Assembly (NCBI GenBank): GCA_045638525.1
Contig: JAZUBQ010000005.1
Coordinates: forward strand, 62,001 to 126,000
Reading direction: 5' to 3'
DNA: 64,000 nt
From: SIG452 sp045638525
GTDB taxonomy: Bacteria > Bacillota > Clostridia > UMGS1840
Of the stretch, positions 25,602 through 34,588 are shown piece by piece. Position 1 is the first letter of the stretch; every line of letters starts with the position of its first letter. The translations under genes and the position numbers were made by a program. The notes under the pieces are model-generated. The model saw only the letters and a program-made list of their open reading frames with translations, did no database searches and was not told the DNA's origin.

Positions 25602-26573
25602 ATGGCAAAAGAAATAAAAACAATCGGAGTATTAACCAGCGGCGGCGATGCTCCCGGCATGAACGCAGCGTTAAGAGCCGTTGTCAGAACAGGATTACAT
25701 TACGGTAAAAAAGTAATCGGAATTTACAATGGATATAAAGGTTTGTTGGAAAACGATATGAAAGAACTTACATATCGTGATGTTTCCGGCATCATCAATC
25801 GTGGTGGTACTGTATTAAAAACCGCTCGTTGTAAAGAATTTTTAACCCCCGGCGGTGTACAGAAAGCAGCTGAAAATGCACGTGCAGCAGGTATTGATGC
25901 ATTGGTAGTTTTAGGTGGTGACGGAAGTTTCCGTGGTGCATTGGATTTATCTCAGCACGGTTTCCCCGTTGTTGGTATCCCCTGCACTATCGATAATGAT
26001 ATTGGTTGTTCTGATTACACCATCGGATTTGACACAGCATTAAACACCGCATGTGATGCAATTGACAAAATCAGAGAAACCTGTTCTTCTCACGATCGTT
26101 GCAGTGTTGTTGAAGTAATGGGCAGAAATGCAGGTTACCTGGCAATCAACGTTGCCGTTGCAACCGGTGCTGAAGTTTGCTTGTTACCTGAAAAGAAATT
26201 CGATTTAAATGATATTGTTGATAAAATCAAAGAAACTACCGAAAAAGGCAAACAACATTTTATCGTTGTTGTAGCCGAAGGCGTTGGTGGAATTGAATTT
26301 ATCGCAAAAAATGTTGAAAAACAGACCGGCGTTGAAACCCGTCCTTCCAACTTAGGCTACATCCAAAGAGGTGGTTCTCCTTCTGTAAAAGACAGAGTCA
26401 TTGCTTCCAAAATGGGTCTGAAGGCAGTTTCTTTATTACTGGAAGGAATTTCCAATCGTGTTGTAGTATACAAAGACACTAACATTGTTGATTTGGATAT
26501 CGTAGAAGCACTGTCTATGAAGAAAGAATTTGATAACGAATTGGTTGATTTAGCAGAAGTTCTTACATACTAA
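25602..26573 (+). CDS. pfkA: 6-phosphofructokinase
   Basis: This 323-residue glycolytic enzyme phosphorylates fructose 6-phosphate. The start follows GAGAGGAAG. Motifs are SGGDAPGMN (N-terminal), GGDGSFRG, TIDNDI with the catalytic aspartate, MGRNAGYLA and a C-terminal QRGGSPS stretch. The glycine after GGD indicates ATP rather than pyrophosphate use. The residue before TIDND, usually glycine in ATP enzymes and lysine in pyrophosphate enzymes, is cysteine here. It has its own promoter and is followed after 18 bases by a phosphatidyltransferase. Confidence 0.96.
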   Translation: MAKEIKTIGVLTSGGDAPGMNAALRAVVRTGLHYGKKVIGIYNGYKGLLENDMKELTYRDVSGIINRGGTVLKTARCKEFLTPGGVQKAAENARAAGIDALVVLGGDGSFRGALDLSQHGFPVVGIPCTIDNDIGCSDYTIGFDTALNTACDAIDKIRETCSSHDRCSVVEVMGRNAGYLAINVAVATGAEVCLLPEKKFDLNDIVDKIKETTEKGKQHFIVVVAEGVGGIEFIAKNVEKQTGVETRPSNLGYIQRGGSPSVKDRVIASKMGLKAVSLLLEGISNRVVVYKDTNIVDLDIVEALSMKKEFDNELVDLAEVLTY

Positions 26574-26591
26574 TCAGATTAGGTGAATGAT

Positions 26592-27143
26592 ATGATTCGC
26601 TTTATACCGAATATTTTAACAATTATACGACTTTTGATGGCGTTTGTCTTTATTCCTGTTTTTTTTCACGAACAACATCACAGCTCATGGCATAGCTCAT
26701 CATTGGCGATTTATACGCTTGCATCCCTCACGGATATTGTTGATGGATACATTGCCAGAAGATATTCTGCAGGTTCCAATATTGGTAAATTTTTAGATCC
26801 GTTGGCAGATAAACTTCTTCAATTTATAGTTTCGGTATGTATTACCTTTGTAGAACCGATGTTCGCTATCATTCCCATATTTTTGTTTATCAAAGAGATT
26901 TTAATGCTGATCGGTGCAATACTCCTATATAAGAAAAAAATTGTACTGGGCTCAAATCTTTTTGGAAAATTGGCTTCCTTTGTTTATTTTTTACTGTTTT
27001 TCACGATGATTGGCTTTCGTCCGTTTATTCCGGTTCCCGCCAAAATATGCTTTATTGTTGCGTTTTTAGCGGTATCACTTCTGGCGTTTGTCAATTATAT
27101 AAAAACTTATATCAAGATAAAGAAACAACCTGTGTTATCATAG
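26592..27143 (+). CDS. CDP-alcohol phosphatidyltransferase family protein (second PgsA-like copy)
   Basis: A 183-residue membrane protein. ATG 26592 is preferred over an upstream GTG because AGGTGA is better placed. The CDP-alcohol motif is intact (DGYIARRYS, then IGKFLDPLADKLLQ), and at least four membrane segments follow. It is a paralogue of pgsA at 22835. It may make phosphatidylglycerol phosphate or use another alcohol; the acceptor cannot be read from sequence. It is probably cotranscribed with pfkA and ends at a strong terminator. Confidence 0.88.
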   Translation: MIRFIPNILTIIRLLMAFVFIPVFFHEQHHSSWHSSSLAIYTLASLTDIVDGYIARRYSAGSNIGKFLDPLADKLLQFIVSVCITFVEPMFAIIPIFLFIKEILMLIGAILLYKKKIVLGSNLFGKLASFVYFLLFFTMIGFRPFIPVPAKICFIVAFLAVSLLAFVNYIKTYIKIKKQPVLS

Positions 27144-27144
27144 T

Positions 27145-27179
27145 AAAAAAACGCTTGCAAATTTTGCAAGCGTTTTTTT
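27145..27179. terminator. Bidirectional terminator between phosphatidyltransferase and galM
   Basis: AAAAAAACGCTTGCAAA pairs with TTTGCAAGCGTTTTTTT, giving a T tract on both strands between two converging genes. Confidence 0.92.
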
Positions 27180-27202
27180 CATCTATTAAGAATCTATTTC
27201 AA

Positions 27203-28246
27203 TTAACGGATATCAAAGGAATAAGTAGTGACTGAATAAAAGCGTTCCCCTGCTTTTAACATACAAGACGGGAAGTTTGGCTGATTGGGAGTATCCGGTG
27301 AATACTGAGTTTCCAGACATAACCCGGTTCTATTAAGGATAGGTTGACCATCCTTGCCGGTAAACGTTCCATCTAAAAAGTTTCCGATATAAAATTGTAC
27401 AGCAGGCAGGTCGGTTGATACCTTCATCACAATTCCGCTTTTTTCATCGTAAACTTCACAAGCGTTTTCTTTATATTCGTTGGGTTCCCCTAAAATAAAA
27501 TTATGGTCGTATCCATTACCGTTTTTCAAATCAGCATCGTCGCAAGCCAGATCCTGACCAACCATTTTTGGTGTTCTGAAATCAAACGGTGTTCCTGCAA
27601 CAGAACGAATCTCACCGGTAGGAATCAAATCAGCATCAGTAGGTGTATAATAATCTGCTGCAATTCTTACAAGATGATCTGTGATGGGACCTCCCTGATA
27701 ACCGGACAAATTAAAATAAGAATGATTGGTAGGATTAAAATAAGTGTCTTTATCACTAACAGCTTCATATTCAATTTTCAGTTCATTTTCATCTGTTAAG
27801 GTATAGGTTACTTTAACAGAAACGGTACCGGGATAATTTTCGGTTCCATCTTCATCCAAAAGAGAAATGGTAATACTGTTATCGGTTACGGCATCAATGT
27901 TCCAAAATCTTCTGGAATAGCCGATATCTCCTCCGTGAAGATGATGGATGTCGTTATTATTCAGTGCAAGTTGATAATCAACTCCATTTACTGTGATTTT
28001 TCCTTTTGCAATACGGTTACCATATCTGCCGATCAAACCGCCGTGATATGCTCCGTCATTAAAATATGTTTCAGATTCATTATGACCAATAATCACATCT
28101 AAAAACTTGCCATTCTTATCAGGAACTGATAAAGAACGCAGAATTCCTCCGAAGTTCAAAATTTCTGCAGTACAACCATTTTTATTGGTTAATGTAGTTA
28201 CAAGAACATCTTTTCCTTGAAATGTGTCGAATTTCTTTTGATTCAT
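27203..28246 (-). CDS. galM: Aldose 1-epimerase
   Basis: This 347-residue mutarotase interconverts alpha- and beta-anomers of galactose or glucose. The conserved HHLHGG loop, the catalytic histidine in NPTNHSYFNLSG, and the glutamate in GLCLETQYSPD are all present, as is the RYGNRIAKG stretch. There is no signal peptide, so it is cytoplasmic. It is the last gene of a four-gene minus-strand run and lies 17 bases after the DUF624-like gene. Confidence 0.95.
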   Translation of the reverse strand: MNQKKFDTFQGKDVLVTTLTNKNGCTAEILNFGGILRSLSVPDKNGKFLDVIIGHNESETYFNDGAYHGGLIGRYGNRIAKGKITVNGVDYQLALNNNDIHHLHGGDIGYSRRFWNIDAVTDNSITISLLDEDGTENYPGTVSVKVTYTLTDENELKIEYEAVSDKDTYFNPTNHSYFNLSGYQGGPITDHLVRIAADYYTPTDADLIPTGEIRSVAGTPFDFRTPKMVGQDLACDDADLKNGNGYDHNFILGEPNEYKENACEVYDEKSGIVMKVSTDLPAVQFYIGNFLDGTFTGKDGQPILNRTGLCLETQYSPDTPNQPNFPSCMLKAGERFYSVTTYSFDIR

Positions 28247-28263
28247 TTTCTCTTACTCTCCTT

Positions 28264-29109
28264 TTATAATGTTTCGTTCTCCAATTTATTTTGCGATTCA
28301 TTTTCTAATTTTTGTGCCGGAATCAGCATATGCTTTTCAATCGTCGGATAGACGGAAAATACCACCAAAAATCCGCAAAAAGCGTACAAAATTACAATAT
28401 TTAATATAAAACCGATGACCAAATACCGATACGCAAAATAGGAAACCAGACCGACAATAAAAATAATCAATAAGTTAAGCGGTAATTTTGCCAATGCAAA
28501 TATAAAGGAATTTTTCATCAGTTGCGAAAATTTCAAGCGAAACATTACCATAATTGAATATGCATAGTAATTGATAAAAACAAGAATCAAATTCACCATA
28601 AAAAGTGGCAATCGCATCACACTTAAAGTGGTTTTCGAATTTCCGACCATAGCCGTATCTCCATGCATTAAGGTGATGGAGAAGGACAATAAAAAGAAGC
28701 CTGTAATCAATGAACAAAGTGTGCTTTGCTTAAAGTTTTTCTTAAATTGTTCAAAAAATTCCGAAAACTGAAACACAGGAGTTTCTGTAGCGAAGGATTT
28801 CAGAATATATGTCATTCCCGCAGTTGCCGGCCCGATTAAGAACGAAAATATAATAAAAACCAGCGATAACATATACAAAAAGCTTCCCAGAAATTCTACG
28901 GATAAATTCCTAATAAAGCTATCATTAAACACCAAAAGTCCAACAACAACCCAAATCGGTAATGTCATAACGACATAAAGCAGATTCATCTGAATCATTT
29001 TCCAAAATTTCCGTCCGAAAATCTGGAAAAAATATAACGGTCGGATGGGACGCATAGTTTCTTTATAAACGCCCTTTCCTTCTTTTAGTTGTGCACGAAA
29101 TAATCCCAT
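28264..29109 (-). CDS. DUF624 (YesL)-like membrane protein
   Basis: A 281-residue protein with about five or six membrane segments. The N-terminal region before the first membrane segment (PLYFFQIFGRKFWKMIQMNLLY) is typical of the YesL/DUF624 family, which often sits with carbohydrate-uptake genes and has no proven activity. A polar C-terminal tail follows. galM directly downstream agrees with a sugar-related role, but that is only context. Confidence 0.8.
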   Translation of the reverse strand: MGLFRAQLKEGKGVYKETMRPIRPLYFFQIFGRKFWKMIQMNLLYVVMTLPIWVVVGLLVFNDSFIRNLSVEFLGSFLYMLSLVFIIFSFLIGPATAGMTYILKSFATETPVFQFSEFFEQFKKNFKQSTLCSLITGFFLLSFSITLMHGDTAMVGNSKTTLSVMRLPLFMVNLILVFINYYAYSIMVMFRLKFSQLMKNSFIFALAKLPLNLLIIFIVGLVSYFAYRYLVIGFILNIVILYAFCGFLVVFSVYPTIEKHMLIPAQKLENESQNKLENETL

Positions 29110-29146
29110 AGTCTACCTCTTTCTTAATTTTACTGATAAAATAATC

Positions 29147-29527
29147 TTATTCGCCGAATATCGTATCATAATTCACATATTGGAATTCAACTAAAAAGCC
29201 ATCTTCCAACATCACTTGATAAGCACCGGTTTGTGCTACTTCACCATTCACAAATAAAATCCATCCATCTGTTTTTGTTGATGCAATTCCGCCAAAATTA
29301 TCAAACAAATTGCTTTCTAATGTATACGGAATTTTCTGCTTTTGACAAGCCTCAATCAAAACATCCTCTGCATTGTTTTTGGAAGTCGTTACCATTTCAG
29401 ACAAAACAGTAGTATCCTCTGTATAAATCTTGACTTCTCCTTGAATGGTTTTGCCTTGTTCCCCAACAGAACAAGCTGATAACATCAGAAAAAGTAATGA
29501 CAGTATGACTGTAAATGTTTTTTTCAT
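29147..29527 (-). CDS. DUF4430-type lipoprotein
   Basis: A 126-residue lipoprotein with a signal peptide and lipobox (MLSAC). The remaining 100 residues resemble the DUF4430 transcobalamin-like domain: IPYTLESNLF, then GGIASTKTDGWILFVNGE and FLVEFQYV at the end. Such domains occur in Clostridial surface proteins and may bind ligands, but this copy has no obvious partner. Its start overlaps the thioesterase stop by 4 bases. Confidence 0.8.
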   Translation of the reverse strand: MKKTFTVILSLLFLMLSACSVGEQGKTIQGEVKIYTEDTTVLSEMVTTSKNNAEDVLIEACQKQKIPYTLESNLFDNFGGIASTKTDGWILFVNGEVAQTGAYQVMLEDGFLVEFQYVNYDTIFGE

Positions 29528-29949
29528 ATTGTTTTCTCCTTTTCTACCGAATTTGCCAACATAGTATAAATTTGGGGGAAATGTTTTTTGATATTAATCG
29601 GCTTAAAATTCGAACTTCCAACAAAAACATGGGTTGTACCGGCTGTATGTATCAAAACATTATCTTTCAAAATCCGATATGAAAACTCTACCCGATATTC
29701 CGTTATGTTTTTTATCAGAGCTTCCACAGTGATGATGTCCTCATACCGTGCAGGTGCTTTATATTTCGAATGTATTTCATAGATAGGAATCATAAGCCCT
29801 GCCTCCTCCATTTTGGAATACGGCATCCCCAGAGCTTTGCAATATTCTGTTCTGGCAACCTCGTACCATACAGGATAAACCGAATGATGAACAATCCCCA
29901 TCTGATCAGTTTCTTGATATCGAACAGTAATTTCGGTTTTGGATATCAC
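29524..29949 (-). CDS. Acyl-CoA thioesterase, 4HBT (YbgC/FadM-like) family
   Basis: A 141-residue hot-dog-fold thioesterase. I start it at GTG 29949, with AGGTGA 5-6 bases upstream; an earlier GTG (29958) is possible. The signature YQETDQMGIVHHSVYPVWYEVART contains the catalytic aspartate region of the 4-hydroxybenzoyl-CoA thioesterase family. The acyl substrate is unknown. It is the first gene of the run to galM and is driven by its own promoter, divergent from rimP. Confidence 0.9.
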   Translation of the reverse strand: MISKTEITVRYQETDQMGIVHHSVYPVWYEVARTEYCKALGMPYSKMEEAGLMIPIYEIHSKYKAPARYEDIITVEALIKNITEYRVEFSYRILKDNVLIHTAGTTHVFVGSSNFKPINIKKHFPQIYTMLANSVEKEKTI

Positions 29950-29984
29950 AGAAATCACCTCACAAACGCAAATTAATCTCCTGC

Positions 29985-30013
29985 ATTATAACATTTTTTT
30001 ATGATTTTGTCTA
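29985..30013 (-). promoter_or_regulatory. Sigma-A promoter of the thioesterase-galM operon
   Basis: Minus strand TAGACA (30013-30008) and TATAAT (29990-29985) with a 17-base spacer, about 36 bases before GTG 29949. Confidence 0.68.
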
Positions 30014-30069
30014 CCTTTCTTGCAAATTTTTAGAAAAATAATTTTTTTAAAATTTTTTTATAAAAAAGC

Positions 30070-30098
30070 TTGATTTTTTTCACATATAATGTTATAAT
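30070..30098 (+). promoter_or_regulatory. Sigma-A promoter of the rimP-nusA-infB operon
   Basis: TTGATT (30070-30075) and TATAAT (30093-30098), 17-base spacer. The predicted transcript begins about 20 bases before a terminator-like hairpin in the leader. Confidence 0.82.
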
Positions 30099-30124
30099 AT
30101 AGGCACAGTAGTAATATGGCTATT

Positions 30125-30155
30125 AAAAGAGTGGGTTTCCCACTCTTTTGTTTTT
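30125..30155 (+). terminator. Leader terminator (attenuator) before rimP
   Basis: AAAAGAGTGGG (30125-30135) pairs perfectly with CCCACTCTTTT (30139-30149) around a TTT loop, followed by GTTTTT. It lies between the promoter and the rimP start, so transcription must read through it. The rimP-nusA leader of Bacillus subtilis is known for NusA autoregulation at such a site; the same logic is inferred here. Confidence 0.8.
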
Positions 30156-30182
30156 AACATCACAATCCGAAAGGAGTAAATT

Positions 30183-30662
30183 ATGGCAAAAAATATTTTA
30201 AGCGCCGTAACAGAACTTGCTCATAAGATTTCTGAAGAAAATGGTTGTTTCCTCTATGATATTGAGTATCAAAAAGAAGGAAAAAATCAGGTATTGCGCA
30301 TCTATGTTGACAAAGATGGCGGTATCAATATTGACGAATGTGAAACAATTTCCAGAAGCATATCAGAAGCGTTGGATCAGGAAAATCTGATTCAGACTGC
30401 ATACCAACTCGAAGTTTCCTCTCCGGGAGCTGAAAGAAAACTGACCAAAGAGTGGCATTTCGAAAAAGTATTGGGTAAAAAAATTGAAGTTTCCTTGTAC
30501 GCACCCATTGACGGAACTAAAAATTTTATCGGTACATTGGAAAAATATGAAAATAACATCATTTATTTATCCTGCAATGAAACATTGTTAGAATTCACAA
30601 AGGATAAAGTTGCATCTTCAAAGCTGTTTTTTGACATTACTGAAGCTTTGAAAGCTAAATAA
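30183..30662 (+). CDS. rimP: Ribosome maturation factor RimP
   Basis: A 159-residue cytoplasmic protein needed for 30S subunit assembly. It shows the typical YDIEYQKEGKNQVLRIYVDKDGGI stretch, the DECETISRSISEALD segment and the LEVSSPGAERKL motif. Its size is normal. It leads the classical operon rimP-nusA-rnpM-ylxQ-infB-rbfA, behind a leader containing a terminator-like hairpin. Confidence 0.96.
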   Translation: MAKNILSAVTELAHKISEENGCFLYDIEYQKEGKNQVLRIYVDKDGGINIDECETISRSISEALDQENLIQTAYQLEVSSPGAERKLTKEWHFEKVLGKKIEVSLYAPIDGTKNFIGTLEKYENNIIYLSCNETLLEFTKDKVASSKLFFDITEALKAK

Positions 30663-30710
30663 TCGTTTATTAAAATTATATCTTATACATTGGAGGTACA
30701 AAAGAAAACT

Positions 30711-31733
30711 ATGAACAAAGAATTTTTATTGGCACTGGATCTTTTGGAAAAAGAAAAAGGTATCGAAAAAGAAATCTTAATCGATGCAATGGAAAATGCA
30801 CTGGTTACCGCTTACAAAAAAGACTATAACCCCATTGCAGAAGTTATTGCAACCGTTTCTCGCGAAACCGGTGATGCTGCTGTGTTTTTAAGAAAAACTG
30901 TAGTAGAAGAAGTTACCAATCCTGAATTGGAAATTGATTTTAAAGCAGCAAAGAAAATTTCAAAAGCTGTTTCCGTTGGTGACACCGTAAATGTTAATGT
31001 TACCCCAAAAACTTTCGGAAGAATTGCAGCCCAGAATGCAAAAGGTATTGTAGTTCAGAAAATCAGAGAAGTTGAACGCGGAATGATGGTTTCTGAATTT
31101 ACCGAAAAAACAGGAAGTTTAGTAACCGGTACTGTGGAAAGAATCGAAAAAGGAAATGTTATGGTTTCCATCGGCAGAACCGAAGCTGTTTTAGCGCCTC
31201 AGGAACAAATTCCCGGCGAAACCTACAAACACGGCGACAAAATCAAAATTTATGTTGTTCAGGTGAAAATCGTAGGAAAAGCTCCTCAGATTGTAATTTC
31301 CCGTTCACATCCGATGTTGGTAAAATGTTTATTTGAACAGGAAGTTTCCGAAATTGCTACCGGAGTTGTTCAAATTAAATCCATTGCAAGAGAAGCAGGC
31401 GCAAGAACTAAAATAGCAGTTTACTCTACCGATGAAAACGTTGACTGTATCGGTTCTTGTATCGGTCCGAAAGGAATGCGTGTAGAAAACATTTTAGCAG
31501 AATTAAAAGGTGAAAAAATCGACATTGTAAAATACAGTGAAAATCCGGAAGAATTTGTTAAAGAAGCACTCTCCCCTGCTGAAATTATCAGCTGTACCGT
31601 AAATCCTGATGAAAGAATTTGCAATGTTATTGTAGATAAAGATCAGCTTTCCTTGGCAATCGGTAAAGAAGGTCAGAACGCAAGACTGGCAGCAAAACTG
31701 ACCGGATATAAAGTGGATATCAAAGCTGTTTAA
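30711..31733 (+). CDS. nusA: Transcription termination/antitermination factor NusA
   Basis: A 340-residue RNA-polymerase-binding factor that modulates pausing and intrinsic termination. ATG 30711 gives the common MNKEFLLALDLLEKEKG start; GGAGG lies 14 bases upstream, a long spacing. Domains in order: N-terminal RNAP-binding domain (1-125), S1 (about 130-200, GSLVTGTVERIEKGNVMVS), KH1 and KH2 (about 205-340, with GSCIGPKGMRV and IGKEGQNARLA). The acidic C-terminal repeats of enterobacterial NusA are absent, as is usual in Firmicutes. Confidence 0.97.
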   Translation: MNKEFLLALDLLEKEKGIEKEILIDAMENALVTAYKKDYNPIAEVIATVSRETGDAAVFLRKTVVEEVTNPELEIDFKAAKKISKAVSVGDTVNVNVTPKTFGRIAAQNAKGIVVQKIREVERGMMVSEFTEKTGSLVTGTVERIEKGNVMVSIGRTEAVLAPQEQIPGETYKHGDKIKIYVVQVKIVGKAPQIVISRSHPMLVKCLFEQEVSEIATGVVQIKSIAREAGARTKIAVYSTDENVDCIGSCIGPKGMRVENILAELKGEKIDIVKYSENPEEFVKEALSPAEIISCTVNPDERICNVIVDKDQLSLAIGKEGQNARLAAKLTGYKVDIKAV

Positions 31734-31745
31734 GAGGACAAAACA

Positions 31746-32018
31746 ATGAAATATATTCCCACAAGAAAGTGTGTTGCCTGTCAGAAAATTCGCCCGAAAA
31801 ACGAATTGTTGCGAATGGCAAAATTTCAGGATGATACCTACCAACTGGATCATAAACAGCGTTTGGATGGTCGAGGTGCATATGTTTGCAATGACAAATG
31901 TTGTATCGAACAGGTAATGAAAAAAAATGCTTTTCACCGTTCCTATAAAACAAAAGTAACGGAACAGTGTTATGAAGAGCTTAAAAAATTTCAAGAGGAA
32001 TCCTTTCATGCAAAATAA
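31746..32018 (+). CDS. rnpM: RNase P modulator RnpM (YlxR family)
   Basis: A 90-residue basic protein of the YlxR/DUF448 family, placed as usual between nusA and ylxQ. The motif TRKCVACQKIRPKNELLR and the later DGRGAYVCNDKCC stretch are diagnostic. The B. subtilis homologue binds RNase P RNA. The stop overlaps the ylxQ start by 11 bases. Confidence 0.93.
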   Translation: MKYIPTRKCVACQKIRPKNELLRMAKFQDDTYQLDHKQRLDGRGAYVCNDKCCIEQVMKKNAFHRSYKTKVTEQCYEELKKFQEESFHAK

Positions 32019-32325
32019 AATTTTAAGCTTACTCGGACTGGCAAGACGTGCCGGATCGCTTACTTACGGACAGACAGCCGTGTTGGATGAAATAAAAAAA
32101 TCCCGTTCCAAACTCATTATATTTTCTTCTGATTTCAACGAAAAAACAAAGCAGAAAATTCGAGAAAACTGCAAAAACGTTAAAGTAATAACTATCCCTT
32201 GTACCATGGAAGAAATAGCATTTGCAATCGGAACAAAACCAACCGGTGTGTTATCTGTTAATCATGAAAATTTTAAAAAAGGAATATTAGAGGTGAGTTC
32301 ATTTGAAGAAAAAGAAAATATCTGA
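32008..32325 (+). CDS. ylxQ: L7Ae-family RNA-binding protein YlxQ
   Basis: A 105-residue protein related to ribosomal L7Ae/L30e, which binds kink-turn RNA. ATG 32008 with AGAGGA upstream is preferred over an upstream in-frame ATG inside rnpM. LSLLGLARRAGSLTYGQ and the closing GVLSVNHENFKKGIL match the family. It overlaps infB by 23 bases and rnpM by 11 bases. Confidence 0.92.
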   Translation: MQNKILSLLGLARRAGSLTYGQTAVLDEIKKSRSKLIIFSSDFNEKTKQKIRENCKNVKVITIPCTMEEIAFAIGTKPTGVLSVNHENFKKGILEVSSFEEKENI

Positions 32326-34573
32326 ATTAGCAAAAGAATTCAATTTACAAAACAAACAAATAATGGAGATCATAAAGAACTTAGGGATTGAAGGTAAAAG
32401 CAGCGCCAGCAGCTCTTTAGATGAAAAAGAACTGGACCTGGTACTGGATGCAGTAATTTTCTCCAATCAGGTTGAAGATTTTTCTATGTATGCCGTTGAG
32501 AAAAAAGCAGAAGCTAAACCTAAGAAAGATGAAAAATCTATCGAAGAAGAACAGAAAAACGAACAAGAAATCATCGAAGTGATTGAAAAACCCATCGAAA
32601 AGAAAGTTCGTCATATTGATACCCGTCAGAATACCATTGATGAATCCCGTCTGGATGACACCAAAATCGAAGAAATGATGCAGGGTACCGACATTTATGC
32701 TACCGAAAGCACTTCCAAACAGAAAATCAAAAAAGGTGGCAAAAACCAGCGTTTTGAACGTTCCAATAATAAGTTCAACAAAAACAACCAAGAAAAGAAA
32801 CAGCCGGTTGTAATCAAACCCGAAATTCTGAAAGTAAAAATTCCGGATGAAATTTCTGTCGGTGAATTGGCAGAACGTTTAAAGAAAACCGGTACCGAAG
32901 TTATCAAAAAACTGATGGGCTTTGGTGTAATGGCATCTTTATCCCAGATTATCGATTATGATACTGCCTATTTAATTGCAGAAGAATTTGGTGCTCAGGT
33001 CGAAAAAATTGTTACCGTTACTTTAGAAGAAGAATTATTCCACGAAGAAGCTGATCGTCCCGAAGATTTAAAACAAAGACCTCCTGTTGTTGTTGTTATG
33101 GGTCACGTTGACCACGGTAAAACTTCTCTGTTGGACACCATCCGTAATACTGATATTACTTCCACAGAAGCAGGCGGTATCACCCAGCACATCGGTGCAT
33201 ACAAAGTTAAAATCGGTGATAACGATTTAACATTCCTTGACACTCCCGGTCACGAAGCGTTTACTGCAATGCGTGCCAGAGGTGCAAAAGCAACTGATAT
33301 TGCAATTTTAGTTGTTGCTGCCGACGATGGTATTATGCCGCAAACCGTAGAAGCAATCAACCACGCAAAAGCAGCTGATGTTTCTATTGTTGTTGCAATT
33401 AACAAAATGGATAAAGAAACTGCAAATCCCGATAAAATCCGTCAGGAATTAACTGAATACGGTTTGGTTCCCGAAGAATGGGGCGGTGACACTATTTGTG
33501 TTCCGGTTTCCGCAAAAACCAGAATGAACATTGATAAGCTTTTGGAAACCGTTCTTTTAATCGCTGAATTAAAAGAATTAAAAGCAAATCCCGACAAAGC
33601 AGCAAGTGGTATTGTTATTGAAGCAAAACTGGATAAAAGCAGAGGTCCCGTTGCAACCATTCTGGTACAAAACGGTACACTCCATGCAGGTGATATTGTT
33701 GTTGCAGGTACCAGTGTTGGTAAAGTAAGAGCAATGAATGACTACCAAGGTAAAGCAATCCGTGTGGCAGGACCTTCTGTTCCGGTAGAAATCCTCGGTT
33801 TGAACGAAGCACCCACTGCAGGGGATGTATTTAAAGTTGTAAACGATGAGAAAAAAGCAAAACAACTGGTAGAAGAAAGAAAATTCAATGAAAAAGAAGC
33901 AATTTTCAACTCGAGAAAAACCATCACTTTAGACAATTTATTCTCTCAGATTGCAGAAGGCGAAATCAAAGACCTGAATCTGATCGTAAAAGCAGATGTA
34001 CAGGGTTCTGTAGAAGCTGTTACCGCTTCTTTGGAAAAACTGTCTAACGATGAAGTTCGTGTTAAAGTAATCCACGGCGGTGTTGGTACCGTTACCGAGT
34101 CGGACATTATGTTGGCATCTGCATCTAACGCTTTAATCATCGGCTTCAATGTTCGTCCCGATAATAAAACTATGGAATCTGCAAAAAATAATGATGTTGA
34201 TATTCGTTTGTACCGAGTTATTTATCAGGCAATCGAAGAAGTGGAAGCTGCAATGAAGGGTATGCTTGCTCCCAAATTCAGAGAAAATATTTTGGGGCAT
34301 GCTGAAATCCGTAACACCTTTAAAGTAAGTGGTGTTGGCACCATTGCAGGTTGTTATGTACAAGACGGTAAAATTGTCAGAAACTCTGAAGTTCGAATTG
34401 TTCGTGACGGCGTAGTAATCTACGAAGGTGCATTGAACTCTTTAAAACGTTTCAAAGACGATGCCAAAGAAGTTGCCAGCGGTTATGAGTGTGGTATGGG
34501 CTTTGACCGATACAACGACTTGAAAGAAGGCGACATCATCGAATGTTTCGTGATGGAAGAAATTAAACAATAA
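32303..34573 (+). CDS. infB: Translation initiation factor IF-2
   Basis: A 756-residue GTPase that brings initiator tRNA to the ribosome. It begins at TTG 32303 behind AGAGGTGAG; no upstream start is possible without fully overlapping ylxQ. Domains: IF2-N (residues 1-55), a charged linker rich in Lys/Glu (about 70-165), a second IF2-N-like domain (about 180-240), the G domain with GHVDHGKTS, DTPGH and NKMD, then domains II to IV ending in KRFKDDAKEVASGYECGM. The length is modest because the linker is short. Confidence 0.98.
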   Translation: MKKKKISELAKEFNLQNKQIMEIIKNLGIEGKSSASSSLDEKELDLVLDAVIFSNQVEDFSMYAVEKKAEAKPKKDEKSIEEEQKNEQEIIEVIEKPIEKKVRHIDTRQNTIDESRLDDTKIEEMMQGTDIYATESTSKQKIKKGGKNQRFERSNNKFNKNNQEKKQPVVIKPEILKVKIPDEISVGELAERLKKTGTEVIKKLMGFGVMASLSQIIDYDTAYLIAEEFGAQVEKIVTVTLEEELFHEEADRPEDLKQRPPVVVVMGHVDHGKTSLLDTIRNTDITSTEAGGITQHIGAYKVKIGDNDLTFLDTPGHEAFTAMRARGAKATDIAILVVAADDGIMPQTVEAINHAKAADVSIVVAINKMDKETANPDKIRQELTEYGLVPEEWGGDTICVPVSAKTRMNIDKLLETVLLIAELKELKANPDKAASGIVIEAKLDKSRGPVATILVQNGTLHAGDIVVAGTSVGKVRAMNDYQGKAIRVAGPSVPVEILGLNEAPTAGDVFKVVNDEKKAKQLVEERKFNEKEAIFNSRKTITLDNLFSQIAEGEIKDLNLIVKADVQGSVEAVTASLEKLSNDEVRVKVIHGGVGTVTESDIMLASASNALIIGFNVRPDNKTMESAKNNDVDIRLYRVIYQAIEEVEAAMKGMLAPKFRENILGHAEIRNTFKVSGVGTIAGCYVQDGKIVRNSEVRIVRDGVVIYEGALNSLKRFKDDAKEVASGYECGMGFDRYNDLKEGDIIECFVMEEIKQ

Positions 34574-34588
34574 GTTCGGAGGTATATG

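Noticed and set aside
31503..32009. Minus-strand open frame across nusA and rnpM
   Set aside because: Antisense to conserved genes, no promoter or ribosome binding site.
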